Origin: Persephonella sp.
Lineage (GTDB): Bacteria; Aquificota; Aquificia; Aquificales; Hydrogenothermaceae
Length of the DNA stretch: 5,975 nt
Direction of reading: 5' to 3'
Assembly: GCA_027058925.1 (NCBI GenBank)
Contig: JALTAS010000012.1
Location: forward strand, 1 to 5,975
Part shown: positions 1-5,911 of the stretch, piece by piece
Layout of the letters: the number at the start of each line of letters is the position of its first letter
Numbering within the stretch: the stretch's first letter is position 1
Position numbers and translations under genes: made by a program
Notes under the pieces: generated by a model
Told to the model about the DNA's origin: nothing
Databases searched by the model: none
Seen by the model: only the letters and a program-made list of their open reading frames with translations

Positions 1-265
1 TTTCAACATTTTTCAGATATATTATCTGTGCTTTAAGAAGTTCCACTTCCTGTTGAAGTTTTTTATTTTCTTTGATCAGGCTTTCTTTTGAACTGATCAT
101 CTGTGTCAAAAAAATTGCAAAATCTTTTAATTCTGAAACAGATCTTAAGAAAGGGTATGAAGCATCAAGGGCTATACTTTTTATAAAGTCGGTTTTAACA
201 ATAAAAGCCCCTCCTGAAAGAAGGGCTAATATCGTGAAAATATATATAAGCAGCCTTTTTTTCAT
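1..265 (-). CDS. mreC: Rod shape-determining protein MreC, N-terminal part (cut by window edge)
   Basis: This is the first 88 codons of a minus-strand gene that stays open to the left edge. The N-terminus is short and basic (MKKR), followed by one hydrophobic segment at about residues 5-23 that fits a single inner-membrane anchor. Residues of about 58-88 are rich in Glu, Lys and Leu (for example KENKKLQQEVELLKAQ) and look like a coiled coil. A membrane anchor, then a dimerising coiled coil, then a periplasmic beta domain (off the window) is the MreC plan. MreC is the periplasmic scaffold linking MreB to the elongation synthases. The call rests on this architecture and on its position one base downstream of mreB. 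ATG at 265 is the only possible start, because an in-frame stop lies 21 bases upstream with no other start codon between. No Shine-Dalgarno is visible, so translation is probably coupled to mreB. Confidence 0.85.
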   Translation of the reverse strand, partial: MKKRLLIYIFTILALLSGGAFIVKTDFIKSIALDASYPFLRSVSELKDFAIFLTQMISSKESLIKENKKLQQEVELLKAQIIYLKNVE

Positions 266-266
266 T

Positions 267-1307
267 TTACTGTAGGGATATCTTTCTTATCAGCTCAATA
301 TCATTAAGGGCTTTTCCTATTCCTCTTGCTACTGCCGTTAACGGATCATCGCAGTAATAGACGGGGAGGTTTGTTTCCTCTCTTAATCTAACATCCATTC
401 CGTGTAAGAGTGAACCTCCTCCTGCCAGGACTATTCCCCTTTCCACTATGTCTGCAGAAAGTTCAGGTGGTGTTTTTTCAAGGGCGAGCCTTACAGCATT
501 AACTATGCTGTGAATAACAGGCTCAAGGGCGTGTCTTATTTCTTCTCCTTTTATCTCAACACTTCCAGGTAAACCTCTAAGATCTCTACCTGGAACAACC
601 ATACTTTCTTTATCTCTCTCTGATGGGTAAGCAGATCCAAGCTCTATTTTTATCCTTTCAGCAGACTGCTCTCCTATAAGAAGGTTATGCTCTCTTTTCA
701 TAAACTGTATTATCGCCATGTTCATCTCATCACCGGCGATCTTTATAGATTCAGATAGAACAAGACCGGATAAAGAGATAACAGCTATTTCTGATGTTCC
801 TCCGCCAATATCTACTATCATATTTCCTCCAGGAGACTGTATCGGAAGATCAGCACCTAAGGCAGCAGCCATTGGTTCTGCGATAAGAAAAACCTCTCTT
901 GCTCCTGATTGTCTCGCTGCATCAATAACAGCCCTTTTTTCAACAGTTGTTATACCTGATGGGACGCCAATTATAACGCGGGGCCTTGGCCTTAATATTT
1001 TCGTCAGGGACATATTTGAGTGAACCTTCTTTATAAAATACTTCAGCATCTCCTGTGTGACATCAAAATCTGCTATCACACCGTCTTTAAGGGGCCTTAT
1101 AACCTCTATCTCTTTTGGGGTTTTCCCTATCATCTGTTTTGATTCTTCTCCTACTGCAATAGCTTTTCCTGTTCTGGTATCAACAGAAACTATAGAAGGT
1201 TCCGATAGGACTATACCTTTACCTTTAACAAATACAAGGGTATTTGCTGTCCCCAGATCAATCCCAATGTCATTAGAAAATAGTCCAATAATTTTGTCTA
1301 AAAACAT
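267..1307 (-). CDS. mreB: Rod shape-determining protein MreB (actin homologue)
   Basis: MreB is an ATP-binding bacterial actin that forms membrane-bound filaments and steers lateral peptidoglycan synthesis. All actin-fold nucleotide motifs are visible: phosphate-1 DIGIDLGTANT (residues 13-23), connect-1 GVPSGITTVEKRAV (114-127), phosphate-2 DIGGGTSEI (166-174) and the adenosine loop GIVLAGGGSLL (291-301). The N-terminus MFLDKIIGLF could be the short amphipathic membrane-binding helix known in Gram-negative MreBs. The product is 346 residues, close to E. coli MreB (347). The frame is open back to 1376, but the extra 23 residues are hydrophobic and unlike MreB. ATG 1307 is chosen because GGAGGA (1316-1311) lies just upstream and the product then begins like known MreBs. 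mreC follows after one base, and a divergent promoter region lies upstream. Confidence 0.97.
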   Translation of the reverse strand: MFLDKIIGLFSNDIGIDLGTANTLVFVKGKGIVLSEPSIVSVDTRTGKAIAVGEESKQMIGKTPKEIEVIRPLKDGVIADFDVTQEMLKYFIKKVHSNMSLTKILRPRPRVIIGVPSGITTVEKRAVIDAARQSGAREVFLIAEPMAAALGADLPIQSPGGNMIVDIGGGTSEIAVISLSGLVLSESIKIAGDEMNMAIIQFMKREHNLLIGEQSAERIKIELGSAYPSERDKESMVVPGRDLRGLPGSVEIKGEEIRHALEPVIHSIVNAVRLALEKTPPELSADIVERGIVLAGGGSLLHGMDVRLREETNLPVYYCDDPLTAVARGIGKALNDIELIRKISLQ

Positions 1308-1390
1308 ATTTCCTCCATAGAAATAGGATAAAAAAGCAAATATATTATAAACTATTATTAAACTTAAATTTCTCAAGTCTGGAGGTAGGT
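1308..1390. promoter_or_regulatory. Divergent mreB / dapA promoter region
   Basis: This 83-base AT-rich spacer between the divergent genes must hold both promoters if each is transcribed separately. On the minus strand a perfect TATAAT (1349-1344) could be the mreB -10 box, about 37 bases before the start codon. The only good -35-like hexamer, TTGAGA (1376-1371), is 21 bases away, which is longer than the usual 17, so the pairing is doubtful. On the plus strand TATTAT at 1343-1348 and again at 1353-1358 are possible dapA -10 boxes without a convincing -35. Both genes have strong ribosome binding sites here: GGAGGA at 1316-1311 for mreB and GGAGGT at 1381-1386 for dapA. The dapA leader is too short for a lysine riboswitch. 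Confidence 0.45.
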
Positions 1391-2272
1391 ATGTTTAAAG
1401 GATCAATAGTTGCTCTCATAACGCCTTTTAAGAACGGTTCTATTGACAGAAAATCATTAAAAAATCTTATAAATTTCCATGTTGAGAAAGGAACAGATGC
1501 AATTGTTGTTGCCGGAACAACAGGAGAATCAGCAACACTCACCTTTCCTGAACATGAAGAACTTATAAATCTTGCTGTTGAGTATGCAGACAAAAGAATT
1601 CCTGTAATAGCAGGAACAGGAGCTAATGCAACACATGAGGCGATAGCATTAACGAAATCAGCTGAAAAAGCAGGTGTTGATGGATCGCTCCAGATAGTTC
1701 CCTATTACAACAAGCCTACACAGGAGGGAATATACCAGCACTTTAAGGCGATATGCGAAGAAACAAATATTCCTCTTATACTTTACAACATACCTTCAAG
1801 AACAGGAACAGATATGCTGCCTGAGACATTTGCCAGAATATACTCAGATTTTCCAAATGTTATAGGGATAAAAGAAGCAACAGGGAATGTGGCAAGAGTT
1901 TCCGAAACTATTAATCTAACAAGTCCTGAGGTTATTATACTTTCAGGGGATGATGCCCTGACCCTCCCTATGATGGCTGTAGGTGCAAAAGGTGTTATAT
2001 CTGTTGCAAACAACATAATACCTGAAGAAGTAGCAAATATGTGCAGACTTGCTCTGGATGGTAATTTTGAAGAGGCAAGAAAAATACACAACAGATACTG
2101 GGAGCTTTTCAAAATACTTTTTGTTGAAACAAACCCTATACCTGTAAAAACAGCAGCGTACCTTATGGGACTTATAGAAGATAAGGAGATGAGACTGCCC
2201 CTTTACTACATGAAACCTGAAAATGAAGAAAAGCTTAAGAAGGTTCTTAATGATTATGGACTGCTGAGGTAA
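1391..2272 (+). CDS. dapA: 4-hydroxy-tetrahydrodipicolinate synthase (DHDPS)
   Basis: DapA condenses pyruvate with L-aspartate 4-semialdehyde, the first committed step to diaminopimelate and lysine. The protein is a 293-residue TIM barrel, the usual family length. Active-site residues line up with E. coli numbering: Thr43-Thr44 in AGTTGES, Tyr106 in PYYNKP, Tyr132 in LYNIPSRTG, Arg137 (aspartate-semialdehyde carboxylate contact) and the Schiff-base lysine Lys161 in GIKEATG. The threonine pair plus Arg137 favours DHDPS over the related N-acetylneuraminate lyase and other pyruvate aldolases. ATG 1391 follows GGAGGT at 1381-1386. The gene appears to be transcribed alone, with a divergent promoter region upstream and a likely terminator right after its stop. 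Feedback inhibition by lysine cannot be judged from these motifs. Confidence 0.97.
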   Translation: MFKGSIVALITPFKNGSIDRKSLKNLINFHVEKGTDAIVVAGTTGESATLTFPEHEELINLAVEYADKRIPVIAGTGANATHEAIALTKSAEKAGVDGSLQIVPYYNKPTQEGIYQHFKAICEETNIPLILYNIPSRTGTDMLPETFARIYSDFPNVIGIKEATGNVARVSETINLTSPEVIILSGDDALTLPMMAVGAKGVISVANNIIPEEVANMCRLALDGNFEEARKIHNRYWELFKILFVETNPIPVKTAAYLMGLIEDKEMRLPLYYMKPENEEKLKKVLNDYGLLR

Positions 2273-2274
2273 TT

Positions 2275-2296
2275 TTTGCAAATCTGCAAATTTTTT
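2275..2296 (+). terminator. Probable intrinsic terminator of dapA
   Basis: A perfect 6-bp inverted repeat, TTTGCA (2275-2280) and TGCAAA (2285-2290) around an AATC loop, is followed at once by six T residues (2291-2296). It begins two bases after the dapA stop codon. The stem has only two G-C pairs, which is weak for a thermophile, so termination may be partial. A second, purely A/T stem (ATTTTTT/AAAAAAT) overlaps the T-run. Confidence 0.55.
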
Positions 2297-2330
2297 GTTT
2301 AAAAAATCTCATTGTTGTCTTAAAAATTTA

Positions 2331-2359
2331 TTGGCATTTTTTTTGCTATAGACTTTAAT
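2331..2359 (+). promoter_or_regulatory. Candidate sigma-70 promoter for the five-gene operon
   Basis: TTGGCA at 2331-2336 and TTTAAT at 2354-2359 are separated by exactly 17 bases, a standard sigma-70 spacing. The pair lies between the dapA terminator and the dehydrogenase gene. It would start transcription near 2366 and give a leader of about 20 bases. Each box differs from the consensus (TTGACA/TATAAT) at one position. AT-rich sequence yields such boxes by chance, but the spacing and position are favourable. Confidence 0.5.
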
Positions 2360-2371
2360 CTGAAAAAAATT

Positions 2372-2377
2372 AGGAGG
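2372..2377 (+). promoter_or_regulatory. Ribosome binding site that fixes a TTG start
   Basis: A full AGGAGG Shine-Dalgarno ends nine bases before the TTG at 2387. It is one of the strongest sites in the window. It decides the start of the dehydrogenase, because there is no ATG or GTG near the beginning of that reading frame and the Rossmann fold begins directly at this TTG. Confidence 0.8.
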
Positions 2378-2386
2378 TTTTTTTAT

Positions 2387-3202
2387 TTGAAAGTTGGAAT
2401 AGTTGGAACAGGAAATATGGGATCAAAATATATAAAAAAATTTGATCTTTTAGGTCTTGAAGCAGTTCTGATAGACCTGGATTCTAAAAAGCTTGCAGAG
2501 TATCCTGATAAATTTAGCAAATACACAGATATTGATGAAGCTTTAAAAAATGAGAATATCTCACATCTTTTTATAGCAACAGATCCAAGATCCCACATTC
2601 CCCTTGCCAAAAAAGCTCTGGAAAGGGGAATAAACGTTATGGTTGAAAAACCACCCTCAGTAGATCCATCTGAACTTGAGGAGGCTGTTGATTTTGCAGA
2701 AAAAAAGGGTGCTGTTCTGTCAGTGTCGGAAATAGAGCTCAGGGCAAACACAGTGAGAAACCTTTATATGGATACAGATGTGAATGATATAGAAGCTTAC
2801 AGGCTTAATTTAGGAAGAGGATACATAAATCCCTTTTACGATCTTGCATGGCATGATCTTTATATAATGAGCTATCTTTTTGGTGATTTTACAATCAAAA
2901 AAGTAGAAGATAAAGGGGACATATTTGAGGTAAAGGGAGAAACAAAGAAAAACAGTTTTTTCCTTCAGGTTGCCTGGAGCCACACATTTTTGAAAAGACA
3001 GTGGCTCTTAAAAACAAAAGAAGGGAATATAACCCTTGATTTTGCAGAGGACAAAATAATATATCCTGACGGAACAGTAAAGTATAGGGACGGTGTTGAT
3101 AAACTGGAGCTTATGATAAAGCAGTTTATAAAAGAACCTTCCTTTGAAAGCTCTTACAGAGCAATAAATATTTTGAGAGAGTTCAGCAAATTTTCTTTAT
3201 AA
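2387..3202 (+). CDS. Gfo/Idh/MocA-family NAD(P)-dependent oxidoreductase, candidate UDP-GlcNAc 3-dehydrogenase (GnnA-like)
   Basis: The protein is 271 residues with a TTG start fixed by AGGAGG. It opens with a Rossmann dinucleotide loop, GIVGTGNMG (residues 4-12), with an acidic pair at the end of beta-2 (IDLD, 29-32) that suggests NAD preference. The family's catalytic EKP motif is at 87-89 (Lys88), and the C-terminal-domain active-site motif D..WHD is at 152-157 (His156). It is shorter than the usual 330-380 residues, so the C-terminal sheet is probably reduced. The next gene, ten bases on, is a sugar aminotransferase. Together they could oxidise a nucleotide-sugar hydroxyl to a ketone and transaminate it. 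The GnnA/GnnB pair that makes UDP-GlcNAc3N for lipid A has this composition, and Aquifex lipid A is reported to contain that diamino sugar. The family call is firm and the substrate is inferred. A WbpB-like or other sugar dehydrogenase remains possible. Confidence 0.85.
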   Translation: MKVGIVGTGNMGSKYIKKFDLLGLEAVLIDLDSKKLAEYPDKFSKYTDIDEALKNENISHLFIATDPRSHIPLAKKALERGINVMVEKPPSVDPSELEEAVDFAEKKGAVLSVSEIELRANTVRNLYMDTDVNDIEAYRLNLGRGYINPFYDLAWHDLYIMSYLFGDFTIKKVEDKGDIFEVKGETKKNSFFLQVAWSHTFLKRQWLLKTKEGNITLDFAEDKIIYPDGTVKYRDGVDKLELMIKQFIKEPSFESSYRAINILREFSKFSL

Positions 3203-3212
3203 AGGAGAGGAG

Positions 3213-4268
3213 ATGATACCGATTATAAAACCTGTTTTTGGTGCTGAAGAGGAAAAAACTGTCCTTGAGATTATGAAAAGCGGACAGATAACCAGAGGAA
3301 AATGGACTTTAAAATTTAAGGAATCTTTCAGTGATTATGTTGGAGCAACATTCTGCCATACTGTTTGCAGTGGTACAGCAGCCCTGTACATATCTTTGAA
3401 AGCTCTTGGTGTGAACTCAAAGAAGGATATAGTCATAGTTCCTTCAATCAGTTTTATGGCAACAATAGATGCTGTTATTCTTGCAGGAGGAACACCTGTT
3501 GTTGTAGATGTTGGAGAGGATTACTGTATGGATCCGGATCAGCTTGAAGAGGCTGTCGAAAAGTACAGTCCAAAGGTAGTAATACCGGTCCATCTTTTTG
3601 GTCAGACAGCTGATATGGACAGAATAAATAAAATTTGCAGAGAAAAGGGAATTTATGTTCTTGAGGATTCTGCGCAGGCTCATGGGGCAGAATATAAAGG
3701 GAAAAAGGCTGGAAACTTAGGTGATATGTCAGCTTTCAGTTTTTATGCATCAAAAAATGTTGCTATGGGAGAAGGAGGAGCTATCTTAACAAACAGTGTT
3801 GATCTTGATGAAAAAATATCTAACTGGATAGAGTTTGGAAACCATCCTGCATTGAACCTCAGGGTAACAGAATTTCAGGCGGGGATAGGCTACTGGCAGC
3901 TACAGAAATTAGATGAAACAAATGAAAAAAGGAGAAAAATAGCCAATCTTTACAACGAGGAGTTCAAGGATCTTCCTGGACTTATTCTGCCTAAGGAGTT
4001 TGAAGGAAGAAAACATGTTCATCACATATATGCCCTGAGACACCCTGAGAGGGATAAGATTGTGGAAAAGCTAATTCAGGAAGGTATCGGAGCAAGAGTT
4101 TATTATGAGTACACACTTCACCAGCTGAGAAATGCAGAACATCTTGACTGCAGCTTTGGTGAAAAAATAACAAAAGAGATATTCGCCATCCCTGTTCATG
4201 CAGCTTTGAAAAATGATGAGGTGTCTTATATCATAGAAACTGTTAAGAGAATAATTAATAATCTGTAG
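3213..4268 (+). CDS. DegT/DnrJ/EryC1-family PLP aminotransferase, candidate sugar 3-aminotransferase (GnnB-like)
   Basis: This 351-residue fold-type I PLP enzyme belongs to the family that transaminates keto-sugars on nucleotides. Visible motifs are the phosphate-binding CSGTAAL (52-58), VPSISFMAT (76-84), the PLP-ring VLEDSAQAHGA (149-159, with Asp152 positioned for the pyridine nitrogen), and SFYASKN.AMGEGGA, where Lys181 forms the Schiff base. The downstream stretch NLRVTEFQAGIGYWQLQKLDE is also typical of the family. The catalytic lysine is present, so this is an aminotransferase and not a PLP dehydratase such as ColD. ATG 3213 follows AGGAG at 3203-3207. Pairing with the preceding dehydrogenase suggests successive oxidation and amination, most attractively at C3 of UDP-GlcNAc (GnnB role). 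A WbpE-type uronate enzyme or an O-antigen amino-sugar enzyme cannot be excluded. Older databases may call it a pleiotropic regulatory protein, after DegT. Confidence 0.9.
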   Translation: MIPIIKPVFGAEEEKTVLEIMKSGQITRGKWTLKFKESFSDYVGATFCHTVCSGTAALYISLKALGVNSKKDIVIVPSISFMATIDAVILAGGTPVVVDVGEDYCMDPDQLEEAVEKYSPKVVIPVHLFGQTADMDRINKICREKGIYVLEDSAQAHGAEYKGKKAGNLGDMSAFSFYASKNVAMGEGGAILTNSVDLDEKISNWIEFGNHPALNLRVTEFQAGIGYWQLQKLDETNEKRRKIANLYNEEFKDLPGLILPKEFEGRKHVHHIYALRHPERDKIVEKLIQEGIGARVYYEYTLHQLRNAEHLDCSFGEKITKEIFAIPVHAALKNDEVSYIIETVKRIINNL

Positions 4269-4277
4269 GTGGTGAAG

Positions 4278-4742
4278 ATGAAAAAGATTGAAGGACAGCT
4301 TAAAGCAGAAGGTTTAAAGTTTGCCATTATTGTAGGAAGGTTCAACAGCCTTATAACAGAAAAGCTTCTTGAAGGTGCTGTTGACTGTATAGTCAGACAT
4401 GGTGGCTCTGAAGAAAACATAACCGTTATAAGGGTTCCAGGTTCTTTTGAGATTCCCCTTACAGCAAAAAAGGCCGCCAGGTCAGGTAGATACGATGCTG
4501 TTATATGTTTAGGGGCTGTTATAAGAGGAGCCACTCCCCATTTTGAGTATGTAGCCTCTGAGGTGACAAAAGGTATAGCCCTTGTTTCTTTAGAAACAGA
4601 AATCCCTGTTTCATACGGTATATTAACAACAGATACTCTGGAACAGGCTGTTGAGAGGGCTGGAACAAAAATGGGGAACAAAGGATTTGATGCTGCACTT
4701 ACTGCTATAGAGATGGTAAATGTTTTAAAAGGGCTTGAGTAA
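4278..4742 (+). CDS. ribH: 6,7-dimethyl-8-ribityllumazine synthase (RibH)
   Basis: RibH condenses 5-amino-6-ribitylamino-uracil with 3,4-dihydroxy-2-butanone 4-phosphate, the penultimate step of riboflavin synthesis. Key residues fit the Aquifex aeolicus enzyme position by position: Phe22 in GRFN (stacks on the pyrimidine), PGSFEIP (54-60), the active-site loop [13 protein letters not shown] with His88, Arg127 and Lys135. Residue 132, in AGTKMGNKG, is Met where I recall His in A. aeolicus. From ATG 4278 the product is 154 residues, the length I recall for A. aeolicus RibH, which forms a 60-subunit icosahedral capsid. Similar assembly is likely but inferred. Two GTG codons at 4269 and 4272 would add three residues, but they form part of the G-rich AGGTGGTG site that serves as the ribosome binding site for the ATG. 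No FMN riboswitch fits in the nine bases after the preceding gene. Confidence 0.96.
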   Translation: MKKIEGQLKAEGLKFAIIVGRFNSLITEKLLEGAVDCIVRHGGSEENITVIRVPGSFEIPLTAKKAARSGRYDAVICLGAVIRGATPHFEYVASEVTKGIALVSLETEIPVSYGILTTDTLEQAVERAGTKMGNKGFDAALTAIEMVNVLKGLE

Positions 4743-5183
4743 ATGAAAAAATCAGGAAGATACAGAAAAAAAGCAAGAGAGATACTTTTTAAAACTCTTT
4801 ACACATATGATCTTAAAGATGGAGACATTTTTGAAATACTTGAGGAACACATAAAAGACATAAGAGGCAGTCTTTCCTCAGAAATTCTTGAATATGCCTA
4901 CTCCCTTGCAAAAGGCATAATGGATACTATGGATGATATTGACAGAATTATAAATGAAAACCTTAAAGACTGGAGAGTTGAAAGGTTAGGGTATCCAGAA
5001 AGAGCTCTTCTCAGACTCGGAACATACGAACTTGTTTTTTCTGAAGTACCGGATAAAGGAAGGGTTTTTATTGATATTCTTGATCTTGCAAAACGCTACA
5101 TAAACAGTGAGGAAACCCTGAAGTTTATAAACGGTGTTCTCAGCACAATTCACAAAAAATATAACCAGAATGTGAAAACATGA
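4743..5183 (+). CDS. nusB: Transcription antitermination protein NusB
   Basis: NusB is a small all-helical RNA-binding protein. With NusE (ribosomal protein S10) it binds boxA of rRNA leaders and supports antitermination and rRNA folding. The 146-residue product shows the family landmarks: an N-terminal KKAREILFKTLY helix (9-20), LKDWRVERLGYPERALLRLGTYEL (74-97), LDLAKRY (113-119) and the C-terminal KFINGVL (127-133). The usual INEA segment before LAK reads FIDI here, a mild divergence. The ATG directly abuts the ribH stop (TAAATG), so translation is probably coupled. The likely ribosome binding sequence (AAAAGGG, 4727-4733) lies inside ribH. ribH-nusB adjacency is common across bacteria, including E. 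coli. Confidence 0.95.
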   Translation: MKKSGRYRKKAREILFKTLYTYDLKDGDIFEILEEHIKDIRGSLSSEILEYAYSLAKGIMDTMDDIDRIINENLKDWRVERLGYPERALLRLGTYELVFSEVPDKGRVFIDILDLAKRYINSEETLKFINGVLSTIHKKYNQNVKT

Positions 5184-5911
5184 GATTCGCCGTAATATCA
5201 GATATTCACGGAAATATTCATGCCCTTGAAGCAGTTGATAAAGATCTAAGATCTAACCATGTGGATAAAATATACTGTCTTGGAGACATAATAAATTTTG
5301 GTGCACATCCTAAAGAATGTTTAGAATGGGTAAAAAATAAATGTGATATAGTCATAAAAGGTGAACACGACATATTTGTTGCAGATCCGGGAGAGGTTTT
5401 CCTTACAAACCCTTATGCTATCCAGTCTGCAGACTGGACTTATGATCAGCTTTCACAGGAAGATTTTGATTACATAAGATCCCTTGAAAACTTTTATGAG
5501 GAAGATGAATTTATTCTTACCCATGATGAGCCTTCCGTTCCGGGAACTTACCACTTTTTAACATCAATGAGAGATGCAAAAGAGACATTTACCTGTTTTG
5601 AAAATAGATTCTGTTTTTACGGACATGCACATCTGAACATGCTTTTTGTTAAAGATAATAAAGGAAATGTTTTCAGTGAGGGTTCAGGATTTTTTAAAAT
5701 GCAAAATGGTCAGCAGTTTCTGATCTGTGCAGGGAGCGTAGGACAGCCGAGGGATAAAGATCCAAGAGCGGGATATCTGATAGTTGATACTGATGAAGGA
5801 TCAATCCAGTTTAGAAGGGTTGAGTATGATGTTGAAAAGGCAGCCTCCGACATCAAAAATGCCGGACTGCCTGAGGTTTTTGCACAGATCTTAACGATGA
5901 GAAAAGGTTAA
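5180..5911 (+). CDS. Calcineurin-like metallophosphoesterase (COG0639-like), with GEHD in place of GNHD
   Basis: This is a 243-residue soluble two-metal phosphoesterase. Motifs in order: SDIHGN (Asp8, His10), LGDIINFG (Asp36), KGEHD (60-64), LTHDEPS (His115), YGHAH (His149, His151) and the C-terminal CAGSVGQPRDKDPRAGY, typical of the diadenosine-tetraphosphatase/phosphodiesterase group. The middle part (DWTYDQLSQEDFDYI) also matches that group. The third motif is normally GNH(D/E), whose Asn bridges metal and substrate. Here residue 62 is Glu (codon GAA), which should alter or weaken catalysis. The other metal ligands are intact, so activity is still plausible. The ATG overlaps the nusB stop by four bases (ATGA), a sign of translational coupling at the operon end. 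The substrate is unknown; nucleotides, phosphodiesters and phosphoproteins are all possible in this family. Confidence 0.88.
   Translation: MRFAVISDIHGNIHALEAVDKDLRSNHVDKIYCLGDIINFGAHPKECLEWVKNKCDIVIKGEHDIFVADPGEVFLTNPYAIQSADWTYDQLSQEDFDYIRSLENFYEEDEFILTHDEPSVPGTYHFLTSMRDAKETFTCFENRFCFYGHAHLNMLFVKDNKGNVFSEGSGFFKMQNGQQFLICAGSVGQPRDKDPRAGYLIVDTDEGSIQFRRVEYDVEKAASDIKNAGLPEVFAQILTMRKG

Noticed and set aside
72..275. A 67-residue plus-strand frame at the left end
   Set aside because: It is antisense to mreC, whose membrane anchor and coiled coil are recognisable. The product has no family features.
718..1320. Open frames on the plus strand opposite mreB (718-1023 and 1057-1320)
   Set aside because: They are antisense shadows of a well-conserved gene, with no ribosome binding sites and no family resemblance.
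1308..1376. Upstream extension of mreB by 23 residues
   Set aside because: The frame stays open, but the extra residues are hydrophobic and unlike any MreB N-terminus. ATG 1307 has a good GGAGGA site and gives the standard length.
1308..1390. Lysine riboswitch before dapA
   Set aside because: The whole gap is 83 bases and shared with mreB, far too short for the L box (about 170 bases or more), and no conserved core is seen.
2278..2290. Direct repeat GCAAAT-CT-GCAAAT as a regulator binding site
   Set aside because: The same bases form the terminator hairpin. The repeat is a by-product of the inverted repeat and occurs only once.
1783..2751. Minus-strand frames opposite dapA and the dehydrogenase (1783-2112, 1943-2281, 2383-2751)
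   Set aside because: Their composition (runs of Ser, Pro, Ile, Phe) is what the reverse complement of these conserved genes would produce. The protein on the other strand is clear in each case.
4269..4277. GTG starts for ribH at 4269 or 4272
   Set aside because: These codons lie within the G-rich ribosome binding site. Starting at ATG 4278 gives 154 residues, the length I recall for A. aeolicus RibH.
4200..4277. FMN riboswitch before ribH
   Set aside because: ribH starts nine bases after the upstream stop. No RFN-type multi-stem structure can be placed there.
4226..4681. A 151-residue minus-strand frame opposite ribH
   Set aside because: It is long but antisense to an unmistakable lumazine synthase, and it lacks a ribosome binding site or recognisable domain.
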